DNA of 64,000 nt. Origin: Methanosarcinales archaeon Met12 (GTDB taxonomy: Archaea; Halobacteriota; UBA148; JAJOKI01). The stretch lies in NCBI GenBank assembly GCA_002813105.2, contig CP017966.2:1-64000 (forward strand), in the 5' to 3' direction. Of the stretch, positions 18,290 through 28,367 are shown in pieces (the stretch's first letter is position 1; every line of letters starts with the position of its first letter). The position numbers and the translations under genes are program-made. The notes below the pieces were generated by a model. It was not told the origin of the DNA and ran no database searches. It saw only the letters and a list, made by a program, of their open reading frames with translations.

Positions 18290-18672
18290 CTCACAATCAC
18301 GTCTCCGACCTTTACCACAATTACCTGTGGTCGTGGAGCTTGATAAAAAGTGCCTCTTACTTCCACGATTTTTCCAATGCTTGGTGGTATCGGCTTTTCC
18401 CACGCCTCCCCTATCATTTCCACAAACATAACGCCAGTACCATCATTTATATTAAACTTGCATCCCCTGCTGCATTGATTGATTATCGTCCCTTTAATCG
18501 CAACCTCTACCCCATCGTATTTCTCCCTGTTTTCAAGCAAATCACGAATGGATATCAACTCAACTGTTCTATCGTCTCCTGTAGGGGCTGTTTCATCGTC
18601 TATGCATCCGCTGACTAACATTATCGCCATAACCATTAAAACAATTAAGATATGGCTTAATTTGGTTTTCAT
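18286..18672 (-). CDS. Lipoprotein with OB-fold-like domain
   Basis: A 128-residue protein. The signal peptide with hydrophobic core (ILIVLMVMAIMLVSGC) ends at a lipobox cysteine at about residue 22. The mature part reads like a tRNA-anti/OB fold (VAIKGTIINQCSRGCKFNINDG then GKIVEVRGTFYQ). It would be membrane-anchored outside the cell. It overlaps the ATPase gene upstream and the HTH gene downstream by ATGA junctions. It is probably an accessory to the MacB-like transporter. Confidence 0.75.
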   Translation of the reverse strand: MKTKLSHILIVLMVMAIMLVSGCIDDETAPTGDDRTVELISIRDLLENREKYDGVEVAIKGTIINQCSRGCKFNINDGTGVMFVEMIGEAWEKPIPPSIGKIVEVRGTFYQAPRPQVIVVKVGDVIVR

Positions 18673-19328
18673 ATTATCATCCCATCAAACAATTTTATCT
18701 TTTTTCTAGCTGTGTTTGCTATCTTTTCATCATGCGTTATTATGACCATGGCAACTCCCTTTTCTTTATTTAACTCCGTTAACAAATTCAATATTTTATT
18801 GCCAGATGCAGAATCTAAATTTCCTGTCGGCTCGTCAGCAAGTATTAATTCAGGATTATTTGCCAATGCCCTGGCAATTGCAACTCTCTGCTGCTCACCA
18901 CCAGACAGTCCCGAAGGATAGTTATCCAGCTTATCTGCCAGTCCAACCAACCCCAACAACCTAACTGCCTTTTCCTTCCTGTTATTGTCCCTGCTAAATT
19001 CCAAGGGCAACATGACATTTTGCAATGCGCTCATGCTGTCATTCAAATAATACTGTTGAAAAACAAAGCCTACCCTATCCCGCCTTACCATAGTCAATTC
19101 ATCGTCACTAAGTCTTTCTGCATGCTTTCCATCGATCAAGACAGCCCCTTTTGTAGGCTTATCCAAAAAACCCAATATGTGTAAGAGCGTGGACTTCCCA
19201 GAGCCCGAAGGACCGACAATGGAAGTAAAATCACCCTTCTCGATTTTCAAATTAATATTTCTCAGTGCCCAAAACTCGTTCTCCCCTCCTTCATACGATT
19301 TTGATACATTTATGAGTTCTATCATCAT
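18669..19328 (-). CDS. ABC transporter ATP-binding protein (MacB/LolD family)
   Basis: A 219-residue ATPase with Walker A GPSGSGKST, Q-loop FVFQQYYL, signature LSGGEQQRVAIARAL, Walker B LILADEPTGNLD and switch histidine IITHDE. This set is typical of the LolD/MacB/FtsE branch, which powers mechanotransmission rather than classical transport. The start overlaps the permease stop by 4 bases. Confidence 0.93.
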   Translation of the reverse strand: MMIELINVSKSYEGGENEFWALRNINLKIEKGDFTSIVGPSGSGKSTLLHILGFLDKPTKGAVLIDGKHAERLSDDELTMVRRDRVGFVFQQYYLNDSMSALQNVMLPLEFSRDNNRKEKAVRLLGLVGLADKLDNYPSGLSGGEQQRVAIARALANNPELILADEPTGNLDSASGNKILNLLTELNKEKGVAMVIITHDEKIANTARKKIKLFDGMII

Positions 19329-20443
19329 AACTCCTTCAATGCGTTAATTGGTGTTGTTTTTGCAGCACTCATCGCCGGATATATTCCTGAAATAGTACCC
19401 ACGCCACATGCCACGATCAAACATATCAGCACATATTGTGGTGAGAAATATGGGCTATACTCGATACCTAAAATACCTGCTATGGGAAAAAGGTTCATAA
19501 AGACATAACCCATCAAAACTCCAAATATTCCTGCAACCACCGAAAGAAACAGTGATTCAAACATAAACAATTTGAATATATCTTTTTTAGTTGCACCTAT
19601 AGCCCTAAACAGCCCGATATCCTTTTTTCGCTCATACGCTGCCATCATCATGGTATTTACTGTGGTGAACATTCCTGTCACGATTGCTATCCCTGTAATC
19701 AGCAGCAGATTTGCTTTTATCATGGCAAACAAACTCATGAGTGTATCAAAGACCTCTGACGGAGGAACAGCTTGCATGTTTCCTAACCTGCCAAGCACTT
19801 CTCTTGTTTCAGGCGCCCTTCCAACGTCCTCTGTTATTACGAGTATTGCGCTTAAACTCCCCTCTAGGTCAAAGATTTCTTGGGCAACATCCAGCGGCAC
19901 GAATATAAAAGTGTCATCCCTCCCACCCGTTTCATCCAAAATTTTGATTATTTTTATGTTTAATTCGTTAAATCCTCTCAGATAGATGGTCTGCCCCTGG
20001 GCAAGATTCAGGTCACCAGCTACATCACTCCCAACCACGGCGCCGTTAAACTCTTCAATGTCCCATTGCTTTAATTCATTTATTTCTTCTGTAGTGCCGT
20101 ATATGGATACTAAATTGTCGGCGACCGTGGCCTTCCCGACAACCACCGGCACAGCAAGTTTCACGTTATCCTCTCCCTTTATATGGGAGAGCTTCTCCTC
20201 CGGAATATATTCCATTGTATCTACGCCTTGCATCAGAGCGATGATGAGCATATGAGGACAGCCCTCCGGGAGGAGAATGATATGAGCACCCAGGCCCGCT
20301 ATTTCTCGTTCCAATGTCAGTTCAATTCCGGCACTGATAGACAACAGTGCAAACAAAGTGGCAACACCAATAGAAATCCCAACTATTGTTAACAAGGTTC
20401 TTGCTTTCCTTTTCCTTAGATTAGCATATATCATCCACCACAC
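19325..20443 (-). CDS. ABC transporter permease (FtsX/MacB family)
   Basis: A 372-residue membrane protein. The first transmembrane segment lies at about residues 15-38 (ARTLLTIVGISIGVATLFALL), then a large extracytoplasmic domain of about 200 residues. Three C-terminal membrane segments follow, including the FtsX-type stretch YERKKDIGLFRAIGATKKDIFKLF. It is the first gene of the seven-gene overlapping block that ends with larE. ATG at 20443 or 20434 is possible. Substrate unknown. Confidence 0.9.
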   Translation of the reverse strand: MWWMIYANLRKRKARTLLTIVGISIGVATLFALLSISAGIELTLEREIAGLGAHIILLPEGCPHMLIIALMQGVDTMEYIPEEKLSHIKGEDNVKLAVPVVVGKATVADNLVSIYGTTEEINELKQWDIEEFNGAVVGSDVAGDLNLAQGQTIYLRGFNELNIKIIKILDETGGRDDTFIFVPLDVAQEIFDLEGSLSAILVITEDVGRAPETREVLGRLGNMQAVPPSEVFDTLMSLFAMIKANLLLITGIAIVTGMFTTVNTMMMAAYERKKDIGLFRAIGATKKDIFKLFMFESLFLSVVAGIFGVLMGYVFMNLFPIAGILGIEYSPYFSPQYVLICLIVACGVGTISGIYPAMSAAKTTPINALKEL

Positions 20444-20519
20444 GATACCGCCCCCACAAATTTAGATACACGATACACGGCACTTCACCCTTTTTCAACC
20501 TTTTTATTTCCTGAATCAA

Positions 20520-20978
20520 TTATGCTTTTTTTTCTGTCGTTTCCAATTCTTTTCCAATCCTTTCATGAGTTTTAACTAACTCTCTAGATATTGGCAAATC
20601 GTTCTTAGATAGATAATCATAAACAGCCTCACTTAAAGCGTCTGCAGCAAGGACGGAACAATGAATTTTAATCGGCGGCAGACCGCCCAAAGCATTAGCT
20701 ACATCCTGCTTTGTTATCTTTAGTGCTCCTTCCAAAGTTTCTCCTTTAGCAAGTTCTGTTATCATAGAAGAAGTAGCAATAGCAGCTGCACAACCCAGTG
20801 TTTTAAATTTGATATCTTTGAGTATCACTTCTTCTTTTTTATTTTTTTCTACCTTAATAAAAATCCACATTATATCGCCACAAATAAAATTCCCGGCTTT
20901 TCCTATTCCATCTGCATTCTTTATTTCCCCCATATTTTTTGGGTGCATAAACTGCTTCATGACTTCTTCAGTGTACAT
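20520..20978 (-). CDS. iscU: Iron-sulfur cluster scaffold IscU/NifU N-terminal type
   Basis: A 152-residue scaffold on which [2Fe-2S]/[4Fe-4S] clusters are assembled. The three ligand cysteines are visible in NFICGDIMW, KTLGCAAAIATSS and IKIHCSVLAADAL. GGTGA inside the iscS 3' end, spaced five bases from ATG 20978, fixes the start. A GTG 12 bases upstream is less likely. The preceding gene is iscS, giving the standard donor-scaffold pair. Confidence 0.93.
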   Translation of the reverse strand: MYTEEVMKQFMHPKNMGEIKNADGIGKAGNFICGDIMWIFIKVEKNKKEEVILKDIKFKTLGCAAAIATSSMITELAKGETLEGALKITKQDVANALGGLPPIKIHCSVLAADALSEAVYDYLSKNDLPISRELVKTHERIGKELETTEKKA

Positions 20979-20979
20979 T

Positions 20980-22128
20980 TTAATCACCAAATGGACTAAT
21001 TTTTCTTAAATTCTTAATTTCTTCTCTTAATGTATTTATCGTGTATTCCATTTCCTCCTCCGTATTCCCTTTTCCAACAGTAATCCTTAAGCTACTGTGA
21101 GCATCTTCCGGTGTTAAACCAATGGACAACAGAACATGAGATGGTCCTAAGGTGTGGGAGGAGCAGGCACTACCAGTAGAGCATGCAATACCTCTTGCAT
21201 CTAAACGCAAAACCAGAGATTCACCTTCTATATATTTGAAAGAAAAATTAGCATTGTTACAAAGTCTCATAGTTGGATGGCCATTTAATTTTGTATTGGG
21301 GATCTCTTCTAACACACCCTTAATCAATACATCTCTAAGTTTTGCCATACGTTGAATATCATGCTCTTTAGCGATTTCAACTGCTTTTGCAAATCCCACT
21401 ATCCCGGGAACATTTTCCGTTCCTGATCTTATATCTTTTTCATGTCCTCCGCCATGTTGCCATGTTTCGATTTTAACGCCTTCTTTTATATACAAAGCAC
21501 CAACGCCCATGGGGCCATAAATTTTATGGGAGTTTATCGTAACCAAATCCAAATTTCGTTTTTTTACGTCTAAAGGAACTTTTGTAAATGATTGGCAGGC
21601 ATCAGTATGAAAGTGAACATCATGCTCTTTACAAATTTTCCCAATTTTTTCGATTGGTTCTATCGTTCCAACCTCGTTATTAGCATGTATAACCGAAACA
21701 AGAATTGTATCCTTTCTTATCGCCTTTTCTAAATCTTCAAGCCTGACAAACCCATACTGATCAACCGGCAGACGTGTGACTTCGAAACCCTGCTTCTCCA
21801 GCCACTTACATGAATTTAATATACATTCATGTTCTATTCGTGAAGTGATTATATGTTTTCCTTTGTTTCTGTTAGCAAATGCAACCCCTTTTAATGCTAA
21901 ATTATTTGACTCTGTACCGCCAGATGTAAAGACTATTTCTTTGGAATCGGCGTTGATTTTTTTAGCAATGATTTCTCTCGAATTCTCCAAAGCCACTTTT
22001 GCTTCTTGTCCAAATTGGTGGATAGATGATGCGTTTCCAAACTTTTTTGTGAAATGATTGAGCATTGCCTCTACTACCACAGGGTCAACCGATGTTGTAG
22101 CAGCATGATCTAAGTATATCCGTTTCAT
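20980..22128 (-). CDS. iscS: Cysteine desulfurase IscS/NifS
   Basis: A 382-residue class V aminotransferase-fold enzyme that takes sulfur from cysteine. The PLP lysine is in TINSHKIYGPMG and the persulfide-forming loop is CSTGSACSSHTLGPSHVL with the active cysteine in SACSS. HFHTDACQSF is the cofactor-stacking region. It lies divergent from the tRNA-Cys/SepCysS cassette about 300 bp away, so cysteine production and cysteine use face each other across a shared regulatory interval. Confidence 0.95.
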   Translation of the reverse strand: MKRIYLDHAATTSVDPVVVEAMLNHFTKKFGNASSIHQFGQEAKVALENSREIIAKKINADSKEIVFTSGGTESNNLALKGVAFANRNKGKHIITSRIEHECILNSCKWLEKQGFEVTRLPVDQYGFVRLEDLEKAIRKDTILVSVIHANNEVGTIEPIEKIGKICKEHDVHFHTDACQSFTKVPLDVKKRNLDLVTINSHKIYGPMGVGALYIKEGVKIETWQHGGGHEKDIRSGTENVPGIVGFAKAVEIAKEHDIQRMAKLRDVLIKGVLEEIPNTKLNGHPTMRLCNNANFSFKYIEGESLVLRLDARGIACSTGSACSSHTLGPSHVLLSIGLTPEDAHSSLRITVGKGNTEEEMEYTINTLREEIKNLRKISPFGD

Positions 22129-22286
22129 TTATATTCTCCATCTCCGCCCAATATATACTTTACAACCATTCAGTTTCGCGTCGTGAGCCCTATTTTGATG
22201 TTTCTCTCACTTCTCGATTCCATCAATAATTTTGGTTCTTTGAGTTAAATTAGACTTATCTACTATAAATCATGGCAAGCCCCCTT

Positions 22287-22346
22287 CTACCTCCTTCTTA
22301 TTATGGGCAGGACATGCCAGACTATTAATTCACAAGAAACTTTCAT
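22287..22346 (-). pseudogene. Remnant duplicate of the HTH regulator N-terminus
   Basis: Nineteen codons read MKVSCELIVWHVLPIIRRR then stop. The first 17 closely match the start of the HTH gene at 18289 (MKSPCELIVWYVLPSIR), and the nucleotides GACAT-CCAGACTATTA-TTCACA are shared. The helix-turn-helix is gone. This lies in the 299-bp interval between iscS and tRNA-Cys; nothing else there is convincing except AT-rich promoter-like stretches. Confidence 0.6.
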
Positions 22347-22427
22347 TTTACCACCGTAACGTTTTAATACTTTTAACTCTTATACTTAACAATTGTTAAG
22401 TCATACATTTAAATTTAACTGTGTTAT

Positions 22428-22497
22428 GCTGGGATGGCAGAGTGGCTATGCAACTGACTGCAGACCAGTTTAGGCCGGTTCGACTCCGGCTCCCAGC
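22428..22497 (+). tRNA. tRNA-Cys (anticodon GCA)
   Basis: Folds by eye as a cloverleaf. The acceptor is GCTGGGA/TCCCAGC, the D-stem GCA/TGC, the anticodon stem ACTGA/CCAGT with loop CTGCAGA (anticodon GCA, one A-C mismatch next to the loop), and the T-arm GCCGG-TTCGACT-CCGGC. CCA is not encoded. A TTATACTT stretch at 22379-22386 could be its TATA box. It lies 20 bp before the ThrRS-editing-domain gene and 455 bp before SepCysS, the enzyme whose substrate is this tRNA charged with phosphoserine. Confidence 0.9.
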
Positions 22498-22517
22498 TTT
22501 ATTAGAAAAGGAGATGC

Positions 22518-22949
22518 ATGAGACTTCAATTCAAGCACTGTGATTATATAAAATGGAAAGTAAAGAAAAAAGCGAAGTCCTCAATAATTGAAGAACTGGG
22601 CAGCAACAACGAGGGCTATGTTGACGAGGCTTTAGTCGTTTTCATGGCTTCTGAAGGGCTTGATCAGAAAAATCCTCAAGAGGTGAGCCAGAAGGCAGTG
22701 GAATCGATAGGAGACGTTGCGAACCAAATTAAAATCAAAAGGGTCGTTTTATTTCCATATGTCCATCTGTTTCCAGAATCTTTGCCTCCTGCAGAGTTTG
22801 CATTTGATTGTATAAAACAAATAGGATATATCCTGGAAAGAGAGGGATATGAAGCTTGGAGGGTGCCATTCGGTTGGTATAAAATGCATGAATTGAGATG
22901 CAAAGGTCACCCATTATCTGAACTTTCAAAAACCATAAGATGTGATTGA
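22518..22949 (+). CDS. Freestanding archaeal threonyl-tRNA synthetase editing domain
   Basis: A 143-residue protein matching the archaeal ThrRS N-terminal editing domain (DTD-like fold) along its whole length. Motifs are MRLQFKHCDYIKWKVK (family: HSDYIEYEVK), RVVLFPYVHLFPE (family: YPFAHLSSE), PFGWYK and RCKGHPLSELSKTI (family: SCKGHPLAELSRTI). It ends exactly where the domain ends, with no catalytic core. In ThrRS this domain hydrolyses Ser-tRNA-Thr. Freestanding forms are known as halves of split crenarchaeal ThrRS. Here the partner in the operon is SepCysS instead. GGAG at 22510-22513 precedes the ATG. Confidence 0.85.
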   Translation: MRLQFKHCDYIKWKVKKKAKSSIIEELGSNNEGYVDEALVVFMASEGLDQKNPQEVSQKAVESIGDVANQIKIKRVVLFPYVHLFPESLPPAEFAFDCIKQIGYILEREGYEAWRVPFGWYKMHELRCKGHPLSELSKTIRCD

Positions 22950-22951
22950 AA

Positions 22952-24352
22952 ATGAGTATCAAAACCCAAAAAATTTTTGAAGCAGAATTTTTGTTAGAAG
23001 ATATGAGAGAAATCATTAGAAAAACCAGTCCTCACAGCGCATTCTCAAAAGACGACAAAATACAATTTAATGAAAAATTAAAAAAACTTAGTGAAATAGT
23101 AGAAGAATTAAGAACGAATAAGTATACTGAATTAAAGATTAAATACATCACAAATGGAATAGAATTAAGGACGAGAGAAGAAGATTTTATAAACATTCAT
23201 CCAATTCAAGCAGCTGGAAGATTAACACTTGAAGCAAGAAAAGCATTAATTTCCTATGGTGATGGTTATTCTACCTGCGACTGGTGCCGAAAACCATTTA
23301 GGTTAGATAAAATCCATAGGCCGCCAATAGATGAATTTCACAGTGAACTAGCTGAGTTTGTAGGAATGGATCAAGCAAGAGTAGTCCCGGGAGCAAGACG
23401 TGGCTTTCAAGCAGTTGTATCATCGCTCATTGAGAAAGGCGATAGCGTGCTTCTTTCAGCCATATCACATTACACCGAGTTTTTGGCGGTAGAAGACAGC
23501 GGTGGGACCGTTAAAGAGATACCCCTAAACGAGAAAAACATAGTTACCGCAGATGCTACTGTTCAGAAGATAGAAGACGTGAAAAAGAACACGAAAAAGC
23601 TGCCAAAATTAATAATGCTCGATCACTTTGACTATATGTTCGGAAATGAACATGATGTCTATGGTATTGCAAAGGTAGCCAATGAATACGATATTCCATT
23701 TTTATACAACGGAGCATATACCGTTGGGATAATGCCAGTCGATGGGAAGAAGATAGGCGCCGATTTTGTAGTTGGTTCCGGACATAAGAGCATGGCGTCA
23801 GTAGCTCCTTCCGGCGTCCTCGCCACAACCGATGAATGGGCATCCAAAGTGTTTAGAACAACTCAGATGGTGGGGGACATCACTGGTAGAAAGTTTGGAA
23901 TCAAAGAAGTAGAGATGTTGGGTTGCACACTGATGGGCGGCACATTGATTTCAATGATGGCATCTTTTCCAAAAGTAGTGGAAAGGACAAAACACTGGGA
24001 TGATGAGGTGAAGAAGTCGAACCAATTCCTCGATGAGTTTTTGGCAGTAGAAGGGAGCAAGGTCATAAGCGAATATCCAAGAAAACACACACTCACAAAG
24101 GTCAATACCACCGAAAGTTTCGACAAAATAGCAAAAACGCATAAGAGACGGGGCTTCTTCCTTAGCGACGAGCTGAGAAAAAGAGGTATCGTTGGCGAGT
24201 TTGCCGGCTCCACACGGACCTGGAAGTTGAACACCTATGGACGCACATGGGACCAGATAAAGTATCTTGGACATGCGTTCATCGACATCGCTGAGAAATA
24301 TGACGTGCCAGTGAAAGCAAATAAGCAAGGGCAGTATAGCGGCGATGTGTGA
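22952..24352 (+). CDS. pscS: O-phosphoseryl-tRNA(Cys):cysteinyl-tRNA synthase SepCysS with N-terminal extension
   Basis: PLP enzyme that converts Sep-tRNA-Cys to Cys-tRNA-Cys using a sulfur donor. 466 residues from ATG 22952, two bases after the previous stop. The core begins at about residue 78 with NIHPIQAAGRLT. Active-site cysteines are Cys109 and Cys112 (YSTCDWC) and Cys325 (EMLGCTLMGG). The PLP lysine is Lys279 (GSGHKSMAS). The core alone is the usual length of about 390, so the first 75 residues, mostly helical and charged, are extra. Extended forms have been reported in some archaea and bacteria. SepRS is not in the window. Confidence 0.95.
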   Translation: MSIKTQKIFEAEFLLEDMREIIRKTSPHSAFSKDDKIQFNEKLKKLSEIVEELRTNKYTELKIKYITNGIELRTREEDFINIHPIQAAGRLTLEARKALISYGDGYSTCDWCRKPFRLDKIHRPPIDEFHSELAEFVGMDQARVVPGARRGFQAVVSSLIEKGDSVLLSAISHYTEFLAVEDSGGTVKEIPLNEKNIVTADATVQKIEDVKKNTKKLPKLIMLDHFDYMFGNEHDVYGIAKVANEYDIPFLYNGAYTVGIMPVDGKKIGADFVVGSGHKSMASVAPSGVLATTDEWASKVFRTTQMVGDITGRKFGIKEVEMLGCTLMGGTLISMMASFPKVVERTKHWDDEVKKSNQFLDEFLAVEGSKVISEYPRKHTLTKVNTTESFDKIAKTHKRRGFFLSDELRKRGIVGEFAGSTRTWKLNTYGRTWDQIKYLGHAFIDIAEKYDVPVKANKQGQYSGDV

Positions 24353-24373
24353 TGAAATTAGACAAGTGACACG

Positions 24374-24817
24374 ATGAAACTATTGGCCGTCTGCAAAAGT
24401 GACAAAAAAGGAATCAGCAAGAAGAACGTTGAAGAATGTTTTATAGAAGAAAATTATGGGCTCGCTGGCGACGCGCATAGCGATTGCAACACACACCGAC
24501 AGGTGAGTCTGTTGGCGATCGAGAGCATTGACAAGATGTGCAAGCTTGGATTGGACATTCATCCCGGGGATTTTGCAGAGAACCTCACGACCGAAGGGAT
24601 TGATATCATATCCTTGCCCATAGGCACCCAAATATCCATAGGGAAAGACATCACCTTAGAGGTAACCCAAATCGGCAAAGACTGTCCTGCCCCCTGCGCT
24701 ATCTATTATCAAGTAGGGAAATGTATAATGCCACAAGAAGGAGTGTTTGCCAAAGTAATCAGAAGCGGCCTGGCAAAGGTCGGAGACGAAATAAAGATCG
24801 TTGGTGAGTCAAAGTGA
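24374..24817 (+). CDS. MOSC-domain protein
   Basis: A 147-residue stand-alone MOSC domain (MKLLAVCKSDKKGI, LAGDAHSDCNTHRQVSLLA, GDFAENLTTEGID, then a conserved cysteine in QIGKDCPAPC). MOSC domains bind sulfur through a cysteine and occur in molybdenum cofactor sulfurases. It is 21 bp downstream of SepCysS on the same strand and may supply or handle sulfur for it; that is inference. A role in molybdenum or tungsten cofactor maturation is the alternative. Confidence 0.85.
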   Translation: MKLLAVCKSDKKGISKKNVEECFIEENYGLAGDAHSDCNTHRQVSLLAIESIDKMCKLGLDIHPGDFAENLTTEGIDIISLPIGTQISIGKDITLEVTQIGKDCPAPCAIYYQVGKCIMPQEGVFAKVIRSGLAKVGDEIKIVGESK

Positions 24818-24875
24818 AGAAGATAATACCCGCTTCCTGCGTTCTACTTGGTGTGCCCTGATATGAAAAGCGTCC

Positions 24876-25442
24876 TTATACTCGAACGATCTTTAGCAAA
24901 TCCGCTTTTGTTATTATGCCCGTCGTCACCCCTTTTTTTATCGTCAATACGGCCGGACTATATTGTAAAAGTGGCATCATCATCTCTACTGGCGCGTCTT
25001 CGCTTATCTGGGGTAGTCCCTCTTCCATCACCTTCTCCACGGGCATCTCTGATAGTTTTTTTAGGTCTTTCTTTTGCGCTATATAGTTGGTTATGATTTT
25101 TTCAGTAATGCTACCAACAGGCGTATTTTTATCGTATACTGGTAGCTGTGATATCTCATATTTTCGCATGAGTTCTATTGCCTCATGAACTGCGTCTTTT
25201 TTGTCCACACTGATGATATTTTTGTTGCTTATTTCCTTTGCCAATACCGTCCTTTTTTGTTTACTCATCACCCGTTCCAACGCTTCGAATATTCTCTTGA
25301 CGTTTCTATATGCGGGTTCAATTTTTCCGCCCTCTACCTTTGCTATCAATGATTGGCTCACGCCTGCATACGATGCCAGTTGTTTTTGCGAAAGACCGAG
25401 ACTTCTTCTCCTTTTTTGTATTTCCCCCAAATCCGGAAGCAT
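24876..25442 (-). CDS. HTH (XRE-type) regulator with paired CBS domains
   Basis: A 188-residue protein with an N-terminal helix-turn-helix (LGLSQKQLASYAGVSQSLIAKVEGG, about residues 14-38) and two CBS repeats: NIISVDKKDAVHEAIELMRK with ISQLPVYD, and a second with MPVEKVMEEG and VTTGIITKADLL. CBS pairs bind adenosyl ligands such as AMP or S-adenosylmethionine. It is divergent from metY by about 110 bp and probably controls the metY-metX operon; metX itself carries a CBS pair. A typical archaeal layout. Confidence 0.88.
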   Translation of the reverse strand: MLPDLGEIQKRRRSLGLSQKQLASYAGVSQSLIAKVEGGKIEPAYRNVKRIFEALERVMSKQKRTVLAKEISNKNIISVDKKDAVHEAIELMRKYEISQLPVYDKNTPVGSITEKIITNYIAQKKDLKKLSEMPVEKVMEEGLPQISEDAPVEMMMPLLQYSPAVLTIKKGVTTGIITKADLLKIVRV

Positions 25443-25451
25443 AGTTGTTAG

Positions 25452-26843
<1,392 letters not shown>

Positions 26844-26850
26844 AAAAAAG

Positions 26851-28332
26851 ATGAAAAAGGAATCGGTTGGCATTGTGAAAACACAATACTATCATCTGCC
26901 GGATGATTTGGTTCTGGAGGGAGGGGGTACTCTCAGCCATGTGACGATAGCTTATGAGACATATGGTAAATTAAATAAAGACAAAAGTAATGTCATTCTC
27001 GTTTGTCACGCCCTGTCCGGGGATGCCCATGCAGCCGGCTGGCACAAAGGAGATAAAAAGCCTGGGTGGTGGGACATCGTGATTGGTCCTGGAAAGGCGT
27101 TTGACACGACGAAGTATTTTGTCGTCTGCTCCAATAGTATTGGTGGCTGTAAAGGGTCGACTGGGCCTTCTTCGATTAATCCAAAAACAGGCAGACCATA
27201 TGGATTGGACTTTCCGATGATCACGATCTTGGACATGGTGAATGCCCAGAAAAAATTAATTGACCATTTGGGCGCCAAACAACTTTTCGCGGTTATAGGC
27301 GGATCGTCAGGGGGCATGCAGGTCTTGCAATGGTGTGTTTCATACCCGGAGATGGTCCGTCTGGCCATCCCAATCGCAACAGCGGCATGTTCTTCTCCAC
27401 AACAGATAGCCTTCAATGAAGTTGGAAGAAGGGCAATCACCTCAGACCCAAATTGGAATAATGGCGATTATTATTCCAAATGTCCACCCACGAATGGCCT
27501 AGCTTTGGCACGAATGATCGGACATATAACATACCTTAGTGATGAGTCCATGTATCAAAAGTTTGGCAGAAAACTTCAAGATAAAGAGAAGTATGGCTTC
27601 GACTTCTCCACGGACTTTCAAGTGGAAAGTTATCTTCATCATCAAGGAGATACTTTCGTCAAGAGATTCGATGCCAATTCTTATTTGTATATAACAAAGG
27701 CAATAGACTACTTCGATTTGTCGCAGTTCGGAGAGAACGGTTCTTTGGCCGAAAGTTTTAAGAAGGTAAAATCCAAATTTTTGGTCGTTTCAATTACCTC
27801 TGATTGGCTCTATCCCCCATACCAATCAGAGGAAATCGTGATGGCTCTAAGCGCAAACGATATTGATGTAACCTATCATGAGATCACATCGAATTATGGT
27901 CACGACGCCTTTTTAGTGGAGGCGGGTCAGTTGAATTACGTCATCGCCAATTTTCTTTCACACCCATTGGTCAGGGATGTGATGACCCAAGATGTTGCCA
28001 CAATACGAGAAGGTTCCAGTATTAAAAAGGCATCGGAGATAATGATAAAGAGGAAAATTACACATTTACCGGTGATATCCGAGGGAGGTCGACTGACAGG
28101 TATTGTAACTGCGTGGGATATATCCAAGGCAGTTGCATTAAAATACAGCCAATTGAATGAAATAATGACGAAAGATGTCATAACGTCTAAATTGGATGAG
28201 CCGATTGGAGTAGCAGCCAAAAAGATGGAGAGGCATAACATTTCAGCCTTACCGGTTGTCGATGGGCACCAAAAGGTCATTGGAATATTGACCAGCGATA
28301 GCATAAGTAAATTAATAGGACGACAGAGATAA
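26851..28332 (+). CDS. metX: Homoserine O-acetyltransferase fused to a CBS pair
   Basis: Acetylates homoserine for MetY. The 493 residues comprise an alpha/beta-hydrolase domain (about 1-370) with the nucleophile in [12 protein letters not shown], the aspartate in ITSDWLYPP and the histidine in [12 protein letters not shown]-terminal CBS pair follows (about 375-490: [45 protein letters not shown]). Free-standing MetX is about 370 residues. The CBS domains probably allow feedback control by an adenosyl compound. It lies seven bases after metY. Confidence 0.95.
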   Translation: MKKESVGIVKTQYYHLPDDLVLEGGGTLSHVTIAYETYGKLNKDKSNVILVCHALSGDAHAAGWHKGDKKPGWWDIVIGPGKAFDTTKYFVVCSNSIGGCKGSTGPSSINPKTGRPYGLDFPMITILDMVNAQKKLIDHLGAKQLFAVIGGSSGGMQVLQWCVSYPEMVRLAIPIATAACSSPQQIAFNEVGRRAITSDPNWNNGDYYSKCPPTNGLALARMIGHITYLSDESMYQKFGRKLQDKEKYGFDFSTDFQVESYLHHQGDTFVKRFDANSYLYITKAIDYFDLSQFGENGSLAESFKKVKSKFLVVSITSDWLYPPYQSEEIVMALSANDIDVTYHEITSNYGHDAFLVEAGQLNYVIANFLSHPLVRDVMTQDVATIREGSSIKKASEIMIKRKITHLPVISEGGRLTGIVTAWDISKAVALKYSQLNEIMTKDVITSKLDEPIGVAAKKMERHNISALPVVDGHQKVIGILTSDSISKLIGRQR

Positions 28333-28367
28333 GAGTATAAAGATATTCTAACGAAAAGGTGAAGCAG

